Program-made: the position numbers and the translations under genes
The notes under the pieces: generated by a model
What the model saw: only the letters and a program-made list of their open reading frames with translations
Databases searched by the model: none
Told to the model about the DNA's origin: nothing
Assembly: GCA_950097015.1 (NCBI GenBank)
Contig: CATNEN010000007.1
Span: 9,053,001 to 9,117,000 of the forward strand
Source of the DNA: Macrostomum hystrix
Lineage: Eukaryota; Platyhelminthes; Macrostomidae
Reading direction: 5' to 3'
Length of the DNA stretch: 64,000 nt
Part shown: in pieces, positions 1 through 10,094 of the stretch
Numbering within the stretch: the first letter of the stretch is position 1
Layout of the letters: the number at the start of each line of letters is the position of its first letter

Positions 1-1
1 G

Positions 2-2640
2 GAACCGATTATCGTTGAAGTCCACGGCCCGAATCTGCCAAATTTGTCAGTGGTCGACCTTCCGGGAATTAATCGGTAAGTTACATTGAGACTCAGACTG
101 CTCTAACAGTTGGGCAGGCACATTTCATGGTCTGGCCTACAGTTCTAAGTTAGGCGTAAAAAATAGCCATTGAAATGAACAGGAAAACTGAGCAGACCGA
201 AGAAGAGATAGTCAGCCTTATCGACGAATGGATCGCCCGAGAGGAGACCATCATTCTCGTCGTTGCGAAGGCAACCAATGATATCGCGTCCTCTAAAGGC
301 TATCAGATGGCCCGGAAAGTGGATCCTGAGAAAAAGCGGACGCACCTGGTGATGACGAACTGCGATGGATCGTTAGTCAATAAGGAAGACGACATCAAAG
401 CACTTTTCAAAGAAGGGGACAGAACCCTTTTTGCAGTTAATTGCTTTCGCCCGAAGAACTCAACAGTGAGTAGTGAGCAACTCATTGAGCAAGAGGCCAG
501 ATTCTTTGCGCAGCATGAACTGTTTAAGCATTTCCCAAGGAATACTGGAACAGCAAACTTGGTCAAATCGTTGGAGGACATGTTGTGTGAAAAAATTGCG
601 CCATATCGACAAAAAATTATGGCTTACGCGGCGGTAAGTAATTTTAATTTCAATTCAAGTTTTAGAAAAAGATTCGCCGAGTGTAAAGGAGCATAATTAA
701 TTTTAGAATAAAGTGAAACAGCTCGAAACTGAGCTGACACAGCAAGAGTCCTTGAAGGAGCGCATTATGAGCGCAGCCGACTCTTGCATCTTTAAGATTC
801 GCCAAGAATTTCTGGAGCAGGTGACTGGCTCGGACCGGCGCCGGCCGAACTCACTCTACCACCGGTGCGAACAAGTTTGGATCACATTTGGAAATCAGAT
901 CAGGAAAAAGTCGGAAGATCTACGTAATAATTGTGAGTACTCGTTGTATTCGTATTCTCTGTTTCATTATCTCTGCGTTTCGATTTCGTTGTGAGTGCAT
1001 TTATCACAATTTGATTACCACAAAGTAGTTTCTGCGAAGCCGACTTCCAAGTATTTTGATTCGTATCGTACTCAGCAGCTAGGGCTGCGGCTGATGAGTG
1101 TGAGTTCCCCCTTATTATGGGCTGCCAATCCGGTAGATTAAGATTGCTTCCGAACCAGAAAGGTCTGATTGTGGCACTTTTGCACGTATTTTTGTAATTA
1201 CTTTTGCAAGCTCACTCCCCGATTTGAAATGGTGTGGACATGACAAGCTAGAAGTTAAAAGCTTATAATAAATTTGAATTCAGCAGCAGTGACTTAGAAT
1301 GGCTTTCTTTGGCACGAGAATGGGGACCTATTTTACTACTTGTAAAGCATAGTTAAAATCACCCTACGATGCAGTATGAATACTTGCATTATTATTACTC
1401 TAAACATTCACTTCAGTGCCAAACAAAATTCAAGAAGAAAATGAGCAGCAGAAGGGACGAGAGCCAGAACAACTGATCAACTATTTTCCGGTGATGGAGA
1501 GAATCATCGCCCAACTCGTTGAATCATTCGAGCCCGAGGTTGATCGAATTATCAGCGAAACACAACAGCTTGTCCATGAAGCCCTCGTCGAAATTTTAAT
1601 AAAACATATGCAGAAGAGTGAGACACTAAAACTATTGGCTGAAATTGAATCTAAAATAACAATTTTCGTGAACAACGAACTGATGCGATTTCAAGATGAG
1701 TCTCGAGAACTAATCGTCAGGGAACTCAAGAAGCAGAAGATCGTCTTTTATAGTAGTCCAAAGATCTATGCTCTTGTCAGGTGTGAAATACAATTCATAA
1801 ATTGTGCAAAAAAATTAACTTTTTTTATTATTGAGAGGAGTTTAGGAATACAATTACAGAAAAAACATGCTTAACATTCTTACTCGTATGCATTACGCTC
1901 ATTTACTATTTTCTAGAGCCAAATTCAATGAACTGCCAAGTGGTATCGACATGAGCCAACTAACGCAGCCGCGGAAGCCGCCGATGGACCGTTCTAACCG
2001 TGGCGCACCAGCTTCAGATGGCGCTGAAAATGAACAAGAACAGGAACTGGAACGGGAACAATCAGCGAACGAGCATATTCAGCGAACTGCTGCTGAGAAT
2101 GGCACAGCTGCTGATGTTGATGCAACCACAGGCTTGAAATCTACACCAAAAGTAGAATTCTCATGGAAAAATCTAGTCTCGTGGTTGGCAAGCTTCGCTA
2201 CGGAGTATTTGAAAATGAGTGGAACTTTTGGCGGTTTAGCTACCCCTGACGTTCTTTCGAAATTCGCAGAACAGTATGGAATCCCATTGTGGTTGGCGAA
2301 AGTCGCGCTGACCTTTCTGCAAATGAAGGCTGCAGCCGCCGACTCGACGGATTCCGAGGATCGCGACTTTCAGAAATGGGTAGACGATCACAGCGTGTTC
2401 TGTCTCACCTACGTCTACATTGACGTGGTCTGCGATCGCACCGCCGATGCAATTCCTATGGCCATTGCCTACTTCTTCAATCAGCGGCTCGAAACTGATA
2501 TTTGTCATCTTATACCCCAGATCAGGGACAGCGAAGTAGAACAATTATTTGAAAAAATTGACATGCAGCGAATGAAAGAGATTCAGCAGGATCGCCTGGA
2601 GAGCTGGAACGAGATCAAAAAGCGGTTGATGGTGCTATAA
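2..2640 (+). CDS. Dynamin/Mx-like large GTPase, 5'-truncated by window edge
   Basis: Five exons: <2-75, 183-633, 707-932, 1417-1780 and 1917-2640 (TAA). All junctions are GT-AG and keep phase (2,0,1,2), giving about 613 residues. Exon 1 enters the GTPase domain at the G3 motif DLPG. Exon 2 holds the following helix, the DP-x-x-x-RT stretch and the G4 position, which reads TNCD where dynamins have TKxD. Exons 3-4 match the helical stalk. Exon 5 carries a charged, low-complexity linker, then a C-terminal GED-like block with the Mx-type pattern D-x-IPM. P-loop and switch I lie upstream of the window. There is no PH domain or proline-rich tail, which favours Mx/dynamin-like proteins over classical dynamin. 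Such proteins self-assemble on membranes or ribonucleoprotein; vertebrate Mx is antiviral, but that role here is only inference. An AATAAA lies near 3305. Confidence 0.85.
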
Positions 2641-3723
2641 ACTTGCTGATATTCTAGCCAGCAGTTTCACAAGGCATCTGCTGGAAAATTCTCTGCACTT
2701 TGGCTGACATTCAAACATAACTGTAATCGTAAGGCTATCAGACTAGAGACTTCTTGACCTTTAAAAAAATTGTTTTTTTCTACTTTAGAAAACTATACTA
2801 AACTCTGTTTTCTAATTGAGAATGTATTTTCTATACATTGCCTTTTATAACTACGAACTATGATTTGCTAACACTGTACTAAAAGCGAACTGAATTTCAC
2901 ATTATTAATGTAATTTTCTGCTTAGAGAATTTTATCCAAGTCGTTCTCAAAACTGAAGTGACATTATACTTAACCATACTACATACTTTTGTAGGAAACT
3001 GAACCCATTTGTGCCCCTAAGCAAGATACTTGACACTTGATAGCTTCAGTTTACTCAGCTGTAATATGGCTGCCAGTTGCACCAGGCTAGTTAAAGGTGG
3101 CTGTGGCATCCTCCCAGTCCATGGACTGAATAACTGTACGCAGCTTAGTTTGCACCGAAAATGAATTCTATGCGTGTCACTTTTATGCGTAAAACTCTCG
3201 TTGCTTGTTTAACAAAAACTGTCCGTTTTTTTAGATTTTTTCTAATAATAAATATGCGAGCTACTCCTGAAGAGAATATTATCCGATTCCATATATGGAA
3301 ATGATCAATAAAAAATAATAAATGAAAGAAGTGTATCGAGTTCTATAATCGCATGCAATCCAGTTATCTGATTTTCGCACATTTTTTGGCAAAATTTTCC
3401 AAATTTTTCTCGAGGGGTTGGCCCTCGAGCAGAAACGCACTCAGATCTTTAGGCCTCACGCTAATGTGGGAGAAATCAGAAGGCGCAGTGAGTAAGCACT
3501 GAAAATCCACCCAGAACATACCGACTCAGGCCGCAGCTCACTTAGGGGAGCCCCGAACAGATAAACCCAGTATCGATAGATACGGCAACAATATCGGATA
3601 GCGACAAAGGCTTTACGACCTCCAACAATGGGTATTGCAGCCAAAGTTTTATAATGGCCGAATGTCGAGTTCCCAGGGTTGCCGCCTGACGACACCTGCT
3701 GCTGCGCCGCCCGCCCTCCATGG
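2641..3723. other. Intergenic, AT-rich; 3' UTR and SINE fragment
   Basis: No coding exon is seen. The first part is probably 3' UTR of the GTPase gene, with AATAAA-type signals near 3305. A SINE-like fragment occupies about 3005-3160 (separate entry). Confidence 0.6.
3005..3160 (+). repeat. SINE fragment, same family as the 13.9-14.2 kb copy
   Basis: The block with CTCAGCTGTAATATGG, then CCCAGTCCATGGACT and GTACGCAGC, matches in order the core and downstream part of the tRNA-derived SINE at 13945-14245 (AGCTGTTAAATGG, CCCAGTCCATGGACT, GTACGCAGC). The tRNA-like head is missing, so this is a 5'-truncated copy. Confidence 0.6.
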
Positions 3724-3724
3724 G

Positions 3725-3732
3725 GATAAAAA
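3725..3732 (+). promoter_or_regulatory. TATA-like box upstream of the serine protease
   Basis: GATAAAAA lies 93 bp before the protease ATG in a GC-mixed leader. Spacing suits a TATA element with a start site around 3755. This is position and motif evidence only. Confidence 0.35.
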
Positions 3733-3817
3733 GCATGTTTGCGCATGCCGATCCGCTCTGTTGAATAACATTCGGCTTTCTGTCCTTACTCCGAGTCCTT
3801 TCCACTCGTAGCCAGTC

Positions 3818-4785
3818 ATGAAGTTTCTAGTGCTCATCGCCTGCCTGAGCGTTGCCAACGCCTACGACAGGCTCATCATCGACGGTCAGGAGGCCCCGAC
3901 CGGCCGCTACCCCGACCTGGTCAGTCTGCAGCGCAACGGCAACCATTTCTGTGGCGGAACCCTGGTGGACAAGCGCACCGTTGTCACCGCCGCTCACTGC
4001 TTCTTCGGCAACACCGGAACCGCTGGACTGGCCGTTGTGGCCGGTGAGAACGATCTGACTCTGCTCAACAGCGCCAACAGGCGCTCCTACGGCGTTAGCC
4101 GCGTCATCGTGCACCCGTCCTACACTAGCTCCTACCACTACATCGAGGGTGACGACGTCGCCATCCTGAAGCTGAGCTCCGATGCTCACATCGGCGCTGC
4201 CACCATCAATGCCGTTGACTTGGAAGATGCCGTAAGTTGACCCTAATGAGTAGTCCTAATTGACCCAATACTGTAAACCGATGTTCACTGATGTACAGCC
4301 CTAACCAATCAAATCATATCATGCAGGACACTTTCAGGCTAATCCTGTCACAGCCTCGCTAGAAAAGTTTTTTAAATAAATTCTTTGCAACTTTTCCTTC
4401 CTCTGACCTCTTTGCTCAGGGTGCCAACATCCCGCCCTCCGGCAGCAGCTGCAACGTTGCCGGCTGGGGAGCCATCGACCCGTCTGGCAGGTACGCCCAC
4501 ACCCGCAAGATGATTGGCAGCGTCCGCTCCATCACCAACGACGTCTGCGGCCGCGTCTTCAACCGCGTGCTGGGCAACACCAAGCAGGTTTGCGCCGGCG
4601 GTGACACCACCACCAACGCTTGCCGCGGTGACTCTGGCGGCCCGCTGTACTGCACCTACAACGGCAAGACCAAGCAGGTCGGTATCGTGTCCTACGGCCG
4701 CGTGCCCTGCGGCCAGGTCGGCATCCCCACCGTGTACACCCGGGTGGCCACCTACAGGAACTTCATCAACCAGTACTCTGGTTAA
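3818..4785 (+). CDS. Secreted S1 (chymotrypsin-fold) serine protease
   Basis: Two exons, 3818-4231 and 4420-4785 (TAA), joined in phase 0 to 259 residues. Residues 1-15 form a clear signal peptide ending ANA. A very short propeptide, YDR or YDRL, precedes IIDG, the equivalent of the IVGG activation site. The catalytic triad is visible: His60 in TAAHC, Asp114 in DDVAIL and Ser210 in GDSGGP; conserved cysteines sit around them. The S1-pocket residue (chymotrypsin 189) is Asn204, not the Asp of trypsin or the Ser of chymotrypsin, and GDSGGP is preceded by NACR. The likely role is an extracellular, probably digestive endopeptidase. Cleavage preference cannot be called from sequence. GC-rich codon use contrasts with AT-rich flanks and suggests high expression. 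Confidence 0.93.
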
Positions 4786-5084
4786 GCTCCAGCTATCACG
4801 GATAGCGGAAGCAAAATCAGTTCTAGTATCTGCCTACTGCAGTTCTATGTTTGAGGAGGTGTTACTCATAACGCTAAATATACTGTGAATTTGAGGTGAT
4901 CCTACTGTCAGTCAAAATTAGACTTACCTAATTTGGCTCGTAATTGTCAAGAGTTTTTCTAATTGCGATCGATAGAAGACAGAAATTACGCCTAACACAT
5001 CTTGGCCAGGTGTACAACTTTTTAGTCCATTGTTTATGTGGGCCGCTATTCCCACCCGAATTTCTACCCCCATGCACTGCTGGT

Positions 5085-5155
5085 GCCCATTTCGCAGCTG
5101 GGTGAACTCCAGCAATTTAGTGTCTTGCTCAAGCACACAAATTGCTCCCTTCGGT
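5085..5155 (-). repeat. SINE core fragment, reverse orientation
   Basis: Plus strand reads GGTGCCCATTTCGCAGCTGG, then AGCAATTTAGTGTCTTGCTC. Its reverse complement follows the same order as the core of the 13.9 kb SINE (the CTTTAGCAAAACATTTAA block, CACCTAGCTGTTAAATGG, GTACC). This resembles a core shared among many metazoan tRNA-SINEs. Confidence 0.5.
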
Positions 5156-5204
5156 GAGATTTGTTGACTTTTGGCCCAGAGGTGGGCAATAGAATCTCAG
5201 CCCT

Positions 5205-5310
5205 AGGGAAACAACTGTACGAGGGCCAAACCTCAAGCCACAGTGTAAACTGCCTGACGATTAGTAAGGCACGGCAGATGAACACACCTGTGTGAGTGTG
5301 CGTGTTAATT
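5205..5310 (+). repeat. 3' tail of tRNA-derived SINE family 2
   Basis: GAGGGCCAAACCTC, then GTAAACTGCCTGACGAT and ACACACCTGTGTGAG, match the reverse complement of 54365-54480 block by block. The tRNA-like head is absent, so this is a truncated or rearranged copy. Confidence 0.6.
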
Positions 5311-6794
5311 CATAGAATTTAAAACAACCTTAAACAACCTAAAATGCCGGCTCTATTAAGTGACTACAGAAGTGGATACCTTGCTTTGGTGGTCATTGGA
5401 TCAGGATCAATCCTATCCTTTCGATCTTACTTGTATTACTCACAGTAGGTTAACCTACTACCAACTGGAATGACTAACATGGAGCTTGTGCGTTGTCAGT
5501 TCGCATGGCTCGGGGACGTCATTGGCTAGCATTCACTACGTGCGGTGGAGAACGCCCGATAGCATGAGCCGCGCGTGCTTATCGCGCTTGAATTCGACGA
5601 ACGAGCTCAGACAGCTCGGATTCAGTCGATCTGGCGCTTGGCCTTATCATAGAGCTCTCAGACCCTATAATAGGCTGACGTTTGCCCTGCATACACTGGG
5701 CAGATAGGAAACTTTGATGCTCTAGTTCAAAGAATTCTAGATTGCCTAGAATATAGAAAGTTTGTGTGTCTAACTGTTTTATCTAATGCTAAGGCAGATG
5801 AGCTGAGCTTAAAAAATGGAGAAAGGCAAAGATTTTTTTCCAGACACAAATTCGAAAGTTGCAATTCTTAAAGCATTCCTTACTGTTCGCTGTTGAAAAT
5901 TTTATTAAGTTCATTCCATAGGTCACGGAGATTTTCTACAAGTTAAGCGATATTGCGTTACCATGGGACCACTAATAAAATTTTTCTGCATCAAAACTTT
6001 TTGACTTAAAAAAGAATCAAACAAAAATAAATAGATAGAAAATAGGATGCACGAAACGGAAGTTGTCAGAGTTAGTCAGCCTTTCGGGGTTCCGGAGCAT
6101 GGGGGTAAGGCTGGTAGTTGTCCGTTCAGTTTCTAGATTCTGGGTTCCAATGCCGGAATCTCAGGGTTCATTGCTGTCTTGTTGAATTTGTGGCTGCTCC
6201 AATAAGCTATGGAAGGCTTGCAGAAAATTCTTGTCATTTGAGCTCCCTCGCCGTGGGAAATTTGCACCTAGAACTGAAACTAATTATCTCAGCCACTCAT
6301 ATTTCCGCAGTCATATTGGCAAAAACAAACAAGACGCTACCAACAGCTAAGCTTGCCACGTTGTTGAGGAGAAAGGCTTGAGAGCTCGACACAACTGGGC
6401 AGACAGAACGAGAGGCCAGGAGGAGAAATAAGATACAAAAGGAAAAGGAAGATGGCACACTGACAAAAGGGACGGCTGGCCCACGAACCATCCGAACTCA
6501 AACGCACAATAGAGAAAGCTCTTGCCTGGCCCGCGCTTCTGCACTCGCCCGAAATTCCTGAGGTTCTTGCGCGGCTGCGCACACTTGTGTGTACTGGTGG
6601 TGGAGGCAGGGCAACAACCCAACCAACCTAAGCTGAGCTCTTGTGAAAACATCTCTGGGCGTCTGTTTGCTCGCCCTGCAGTGTGTGCACCTCGAATTCT
6701 ATCTCATCTTAAAAAGACGCACCCAAAAAAGAAACACAACTAAGGACTTCGTAAAAGGCCAGTAAACAGAGCCGCAGCGTCTTGCAGAGCCGTC

Positions 6795-7943
6795 ATGACA
6801 TCCTCAATCCTGACGCCCAGCCAGAGTGGCATCATCGGCGAGGGCGGACGGAAGGTGCTGAAAACACGAGTTTATATTCTTGGTCGCTACCTGGTCGAGC
6901 CGGGTGAGGAACTAGGCTCCGAGCTGGCAGCTCGTCTCGCGGACCGGGCCAAATCGGGTAAGAGGCGTCTGCGCACTCATCTGACGCTGTTCAGCACCGG
7001 AGTTCGACTCGGTGAGCGCAACGCTTTCGCCTCCATGCCACTGGAGTTCATTAAGTACCAACGACTTTCGGATCTGGTCTCGCCAGCCAGATATCCCTCT
7101 GTGCTGGTGATGGGCGTGAAAGACTACAATCAGCGCTGTGCGACCGTTGTTCAGTTTAAGGACGATGTTTGCCTCCGGGTCGTGGTTGACGTAATTGACC
7201 GCCACCGGCGAAATTTGGATGACGACGTGGCGCGGATGTCAGATTTGCACAGCCTCAGCTCCACCTTGCGCCGCGGAGCTCCGCTACCTATAGAAGGTGG
7301 AGGGGGCGTCGTAGGCGGCGTTGGCGGTTCTGGCGGTGGCGCTGAAGTCGAGGGAAACTGGCGCCTAGCTGAGTCGAGGCCTGCGGATGCATCCCCATCA
7401 CCGGCTTCTCATTCAATGGTAGACGACGACTACGCCATCATCCGGAGGTCTAGAATGATGGCGTCCTTAGAGACCGAGGCGGCAGCCATCGAGGGAGCCA
7501 ATGATGTAGCGAAGCCAGTTCAGCAGCGCTGGGAGCAGTGGGATCTCTCTCATGACCAAAGAGGACAGCAGCAGCAGCGATATCAGAAAAAAAGTCAGCA
7601 TTCTCCAATACTGCAGGAGCAGGAGCAACAGCGACGCAGCTTGGCATCGGCAATTGAGACCCTTGACTTTGACGAGTTGGAGACGGCGGCAATTTTCGAA
7701 ACACCGGATGGGCCTCCGACGCTGCTTAACGAGCTCGTGCCGCGAGGTAATGCCGGTGGCACAAATGGAAGCGGTGGCCGACGAAGCAGCAGCAGCAAAA
7801 ACGCCGTCCGCTTTGCGGAACTTCCACCGGAATTTGTGGCCCGCGCTCGCGTCAACCGCAACTCGTCCACAACATCGAGCAGCAACAGCGGAAGGCCGGC
7901 GTCCACTGTCTGGGCGTCTCTGGACGATCGGCTGGGCGAGTGA
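6795..7943 (+). CDS. Intronless protein with a PTB/PID-like N-terminal domain
   Basis: A single ATG-to-TGA frame of 382 codons. Residues about 20-130 alternate beta-strand-like blocks with a helix in a PTB-like order: YILGRYLVEPGEE near the start, an amphipathic helix, THLTLFSTGVRL, EFIKYQRLSDL and a terminal helix around LRVVVDVI. From residue 150 it becomes low complexity: Gly-rich, Gln-rich and Ser-rich tracts and an acidic FDELE segment, then a conserved-looking AVRFAELPPEFVARAR patch near the C-terminus. PTB domains bind NPxY-type peptides and phosphoinositides, so a cytoplasmic adaptor is plausible. FAM43-type proteins are also intronless PTB proteins, but I cannot assign orthology. The domain call is by eye and should be treated as tentative. 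Confidence 0.65.
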   Translation: MTSSILTPSQSGIIGEGGRKVLKTRVYILGRYLVEPGEELGSELAARLADRAKSGKRRLRTHLTLFSTGVRLGERNAFASMPLEFIKYQRLSDLVSPARYPSVLVMGVKDYNQRCATVVQFKDDVCLRVVVDVIDRHRRNLDDDVARMSDLHSLSSTLRRGAPLPIEGGGGVVGGVGGSGGGAEVEGNWRLAESRPADASPSPASHSMVDDDYAIIRRSRMMASLETEAAAIEGANDVAKPVQQRWEQWDLSHDQRGQQQQRYQKKSQHSPILQEQEQQRRSLASAIETLDFDELETAAIFETPDGPPTLLNELVPRGNAGGTNGSGGRRSSSSKNAVRFAELPPEFVARARVNRNSSTTSSSNSGRPASTVWASLDDRLGE

Positions 7944-8430
7944 GACCCAGAAGAAGCGATATAAATTAAAAATGAAACTTTTTAACTCCAAGCTTTCGTT
8001 TTTCTTCATCTGCTTAAATTCGTACATGCTTTAAATTTGTACTTATCCTAAACTTTTTACGCCGTTGTGTAGTTAATAGCCTCTTTAGTAGCCACAATCG
8101 AGTCTCGTGTCTCAGTTCACAGGATAAACTGTTGTTTAATTATAGTAGCAACAATAATATGTAACGATGTGCTTTCGTAAAAAGCTTCAGTATGCCTTAT
8201 GTAACCACATTAATTAGTTTGACTGTGACTCAAATATCCAACTGAGATTTATACAAAGGATATTACAAGATTCATTATTCATAGTAAAGCGCGCGATGGT
8301 GGATGGTACAGACTACATGAGTATCGGCAAATTTAAGTATTCGTTTGTGGAGAGTTTGGACGCATGGTTACCATGTTTAGGCATGCTCGGTGTCAAGAGC
8401 GGACCTCTCCTGTACTAACAGGCCTTTTTA
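7944..8430. other. 3' flanking region, no gene seen
   Basis: AT-rich sequence after the PTB-like gene with an ATTAAA near 7966. No coding frame of note. Confidence 0.5.
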
Positions 8431-8661
8431 TCAGGCCTTCGTGCCACCAGCTCCGAGACCCTCATCGGCCTGCTGTTTTTCCAGACAATTGTGATAATGG
8501 TTGTAGACGCAGCAAGCAATCACAGAGGCCAGCGCCACAGAAAGAATCACCATCAGCGTGATGATGGCAGCCTCGTCAAAGTAGCTGCAGGCCCAGTTGG
8601 TGACGGTACCATTGGTGTAGCATTGGTCCGGGCGGATCTCGCCCACCTGCGTGAATCCCAT
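8431..8661 (-). CDS. Last exon of a small single-pass membrane protein
   Basis: The minus frame gives about 73 residues after a probable acceptor (CACGCAG before GTGGGCGAG) and ends in TGA at 8431. It has an extracellular-looking segment with two cysteines and an NGT glycosylation site (DQCYTNGTVTNWACSYFDE), a 22-residue hydrophobic helix (ITLMVILSVALASVIACC), then a short polar tail ending GGTKA. An ATG just upstream could start the frame but gives no signal peptide, so upstream exons are expected. A candidate 12-nt exon with good splice sites sits at 8950-8961. The family is not recognised. It could also be a distal exon of the Caspr-like gene, but no donor supports that. Confidence 0.5.
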   Translation of the reverse strand: MGFTQVGEIRPDQCYTNGTVTNWACSYFDEAAIITLMVILSVALASVIACCVYNHYHNCLEKQQADEGLGAGGTKA

Positions 8662-10094
8662 TCAGCGTCGGCTGAGAGGGAGAGCGAGATAGAGAAAGGA
8701 TTGAGCCTTGTCTATTCGTCGAGCACTGACTAAACTTTCTTAATAAGGAGTAAATCATCAAAAGTTTTAGAGGCTTGTGTTCTCAAAGCTCCCATGCTTT
8801 TTCTGCTCTTCAAGAACGGGCTCAGTACTGCATCGCTCCAATTCCAGAAAGTCAGTTATTCGTTTTCACGGCTATTTGATCCTTGATAAAACATGTACAT
8901 TAATTTCTAACAGAAAATTAAAAAAGCAAACTAAACCGAAGTTACTTACGATCGGCGATGGCTGGCAGGAAAATAAATAATGCGAATGGATCAGAAAAGT
9001 AGCATGTAGTTAGTTCTTGCCATTGAGCAACGCCAGTATTTGTTCTGAAGTAAGCGCTCATCGGGCAGGGCGTTGCTGAGAACTGGTGGAGGACTGTAGC
9101 GGAAGCCCTAATCGACCTGAGCACATATTTGAGCACTCAAATTGGACAGAGAGAAAGAATAAAAAATTCAAAGCTAAAGCGAGCGAGAATGGCTCAAATC
9201 CATTTCAGATCCTATTCACTGCTGAGTACTGAGGCTTGATCGATACCACCGATACGAGAAAGACTTGGTCTATGCTGAGTTCCTGGTCTGGCCGCCCAAG
9301 TTATAAAGGCTCTGAAGGGCTTGCGTGCCAGAGGTTGGGGTGACAGGGGCTCATTGCGATAGATATAACGAATTCAGTACTAATGTCGAGAATATAAAAA
9401 CACCTCAAGAATGATTAAAGTCTAGAAAATACTTCAGTGAGTTTTTAAGACCATCTAACCATGGCCCGGCTGCGATTTCAGTCTATTTGCAGTCTGGTTT
9501 GACTTTTTAAGCTTCACTTGGTCCATGCCCTCATAACGAGTAACGTTACAGAGATAACAAGGTGTTACAACTACTTCCTGGAATGTAGTGCAGCATACGA
9601 GCAATGCTCCGGTATGTTTCTGTGAAAAATCCAAACCCAGTATGAAGTACTTATTTTTTTGACTTAAAGGTTTGTGCATTCAAACAAAAACTGTGAAACC
9701 AAACGCGACCAAAACTAATATTCCTTGATATTTTCAGTTTCGAAAAGGAAATTCAGTGTCATGATAAACTACGAGTACATGGGTTCTAATTCACAATCTT
9801 TCGTCTGACTTCCATAAATTTAGGATAGAAAAAATATTCATGCCTCTTAAATTTCTGAAAGTTTTTGCTTCTCTCAAAACCTGAAGCCAATAAATTAGCA
9901 GTATAATCAGCAACTAAAACATGCTGACTCTAAAAGCAACGCTAAGTGATAAAACTACTCGTGCCAGTGAATAACAATTTTTCGATGCATTATCCAGTTG
10001 AAAGGTGCCATCGATTAAAGCAGGCTTACTCTGACATTTTTTCTGACCAAATCAGTAACAAATCATTCAATATCCCAACGCTCCGATTGGAACA
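8662..10094. other. Intergenic or intronic, no supported exon
   Basis: Probably carries the 5' exons of the membrane-protein gene on the minus strand, but none could be proven. AT-rich after 9350 with no repeats of note. Confidence 0.4.

Larger units (their letters stand above)
4786..6794. other. Intergenic region with repeat fragments
   Basis: No convincing coding exon was found on either strand; short open frames lack family features. It contains a reversed SINE core near 5085-5155, a second SINE-family tail near 5205-5310, and a stretch near 5640-5735 resembling the arm of the inverted-repeat element at 50.97 kb. About 6400-6794 is probably the leader of the gene starting at 6795. Confidence 0.5.
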
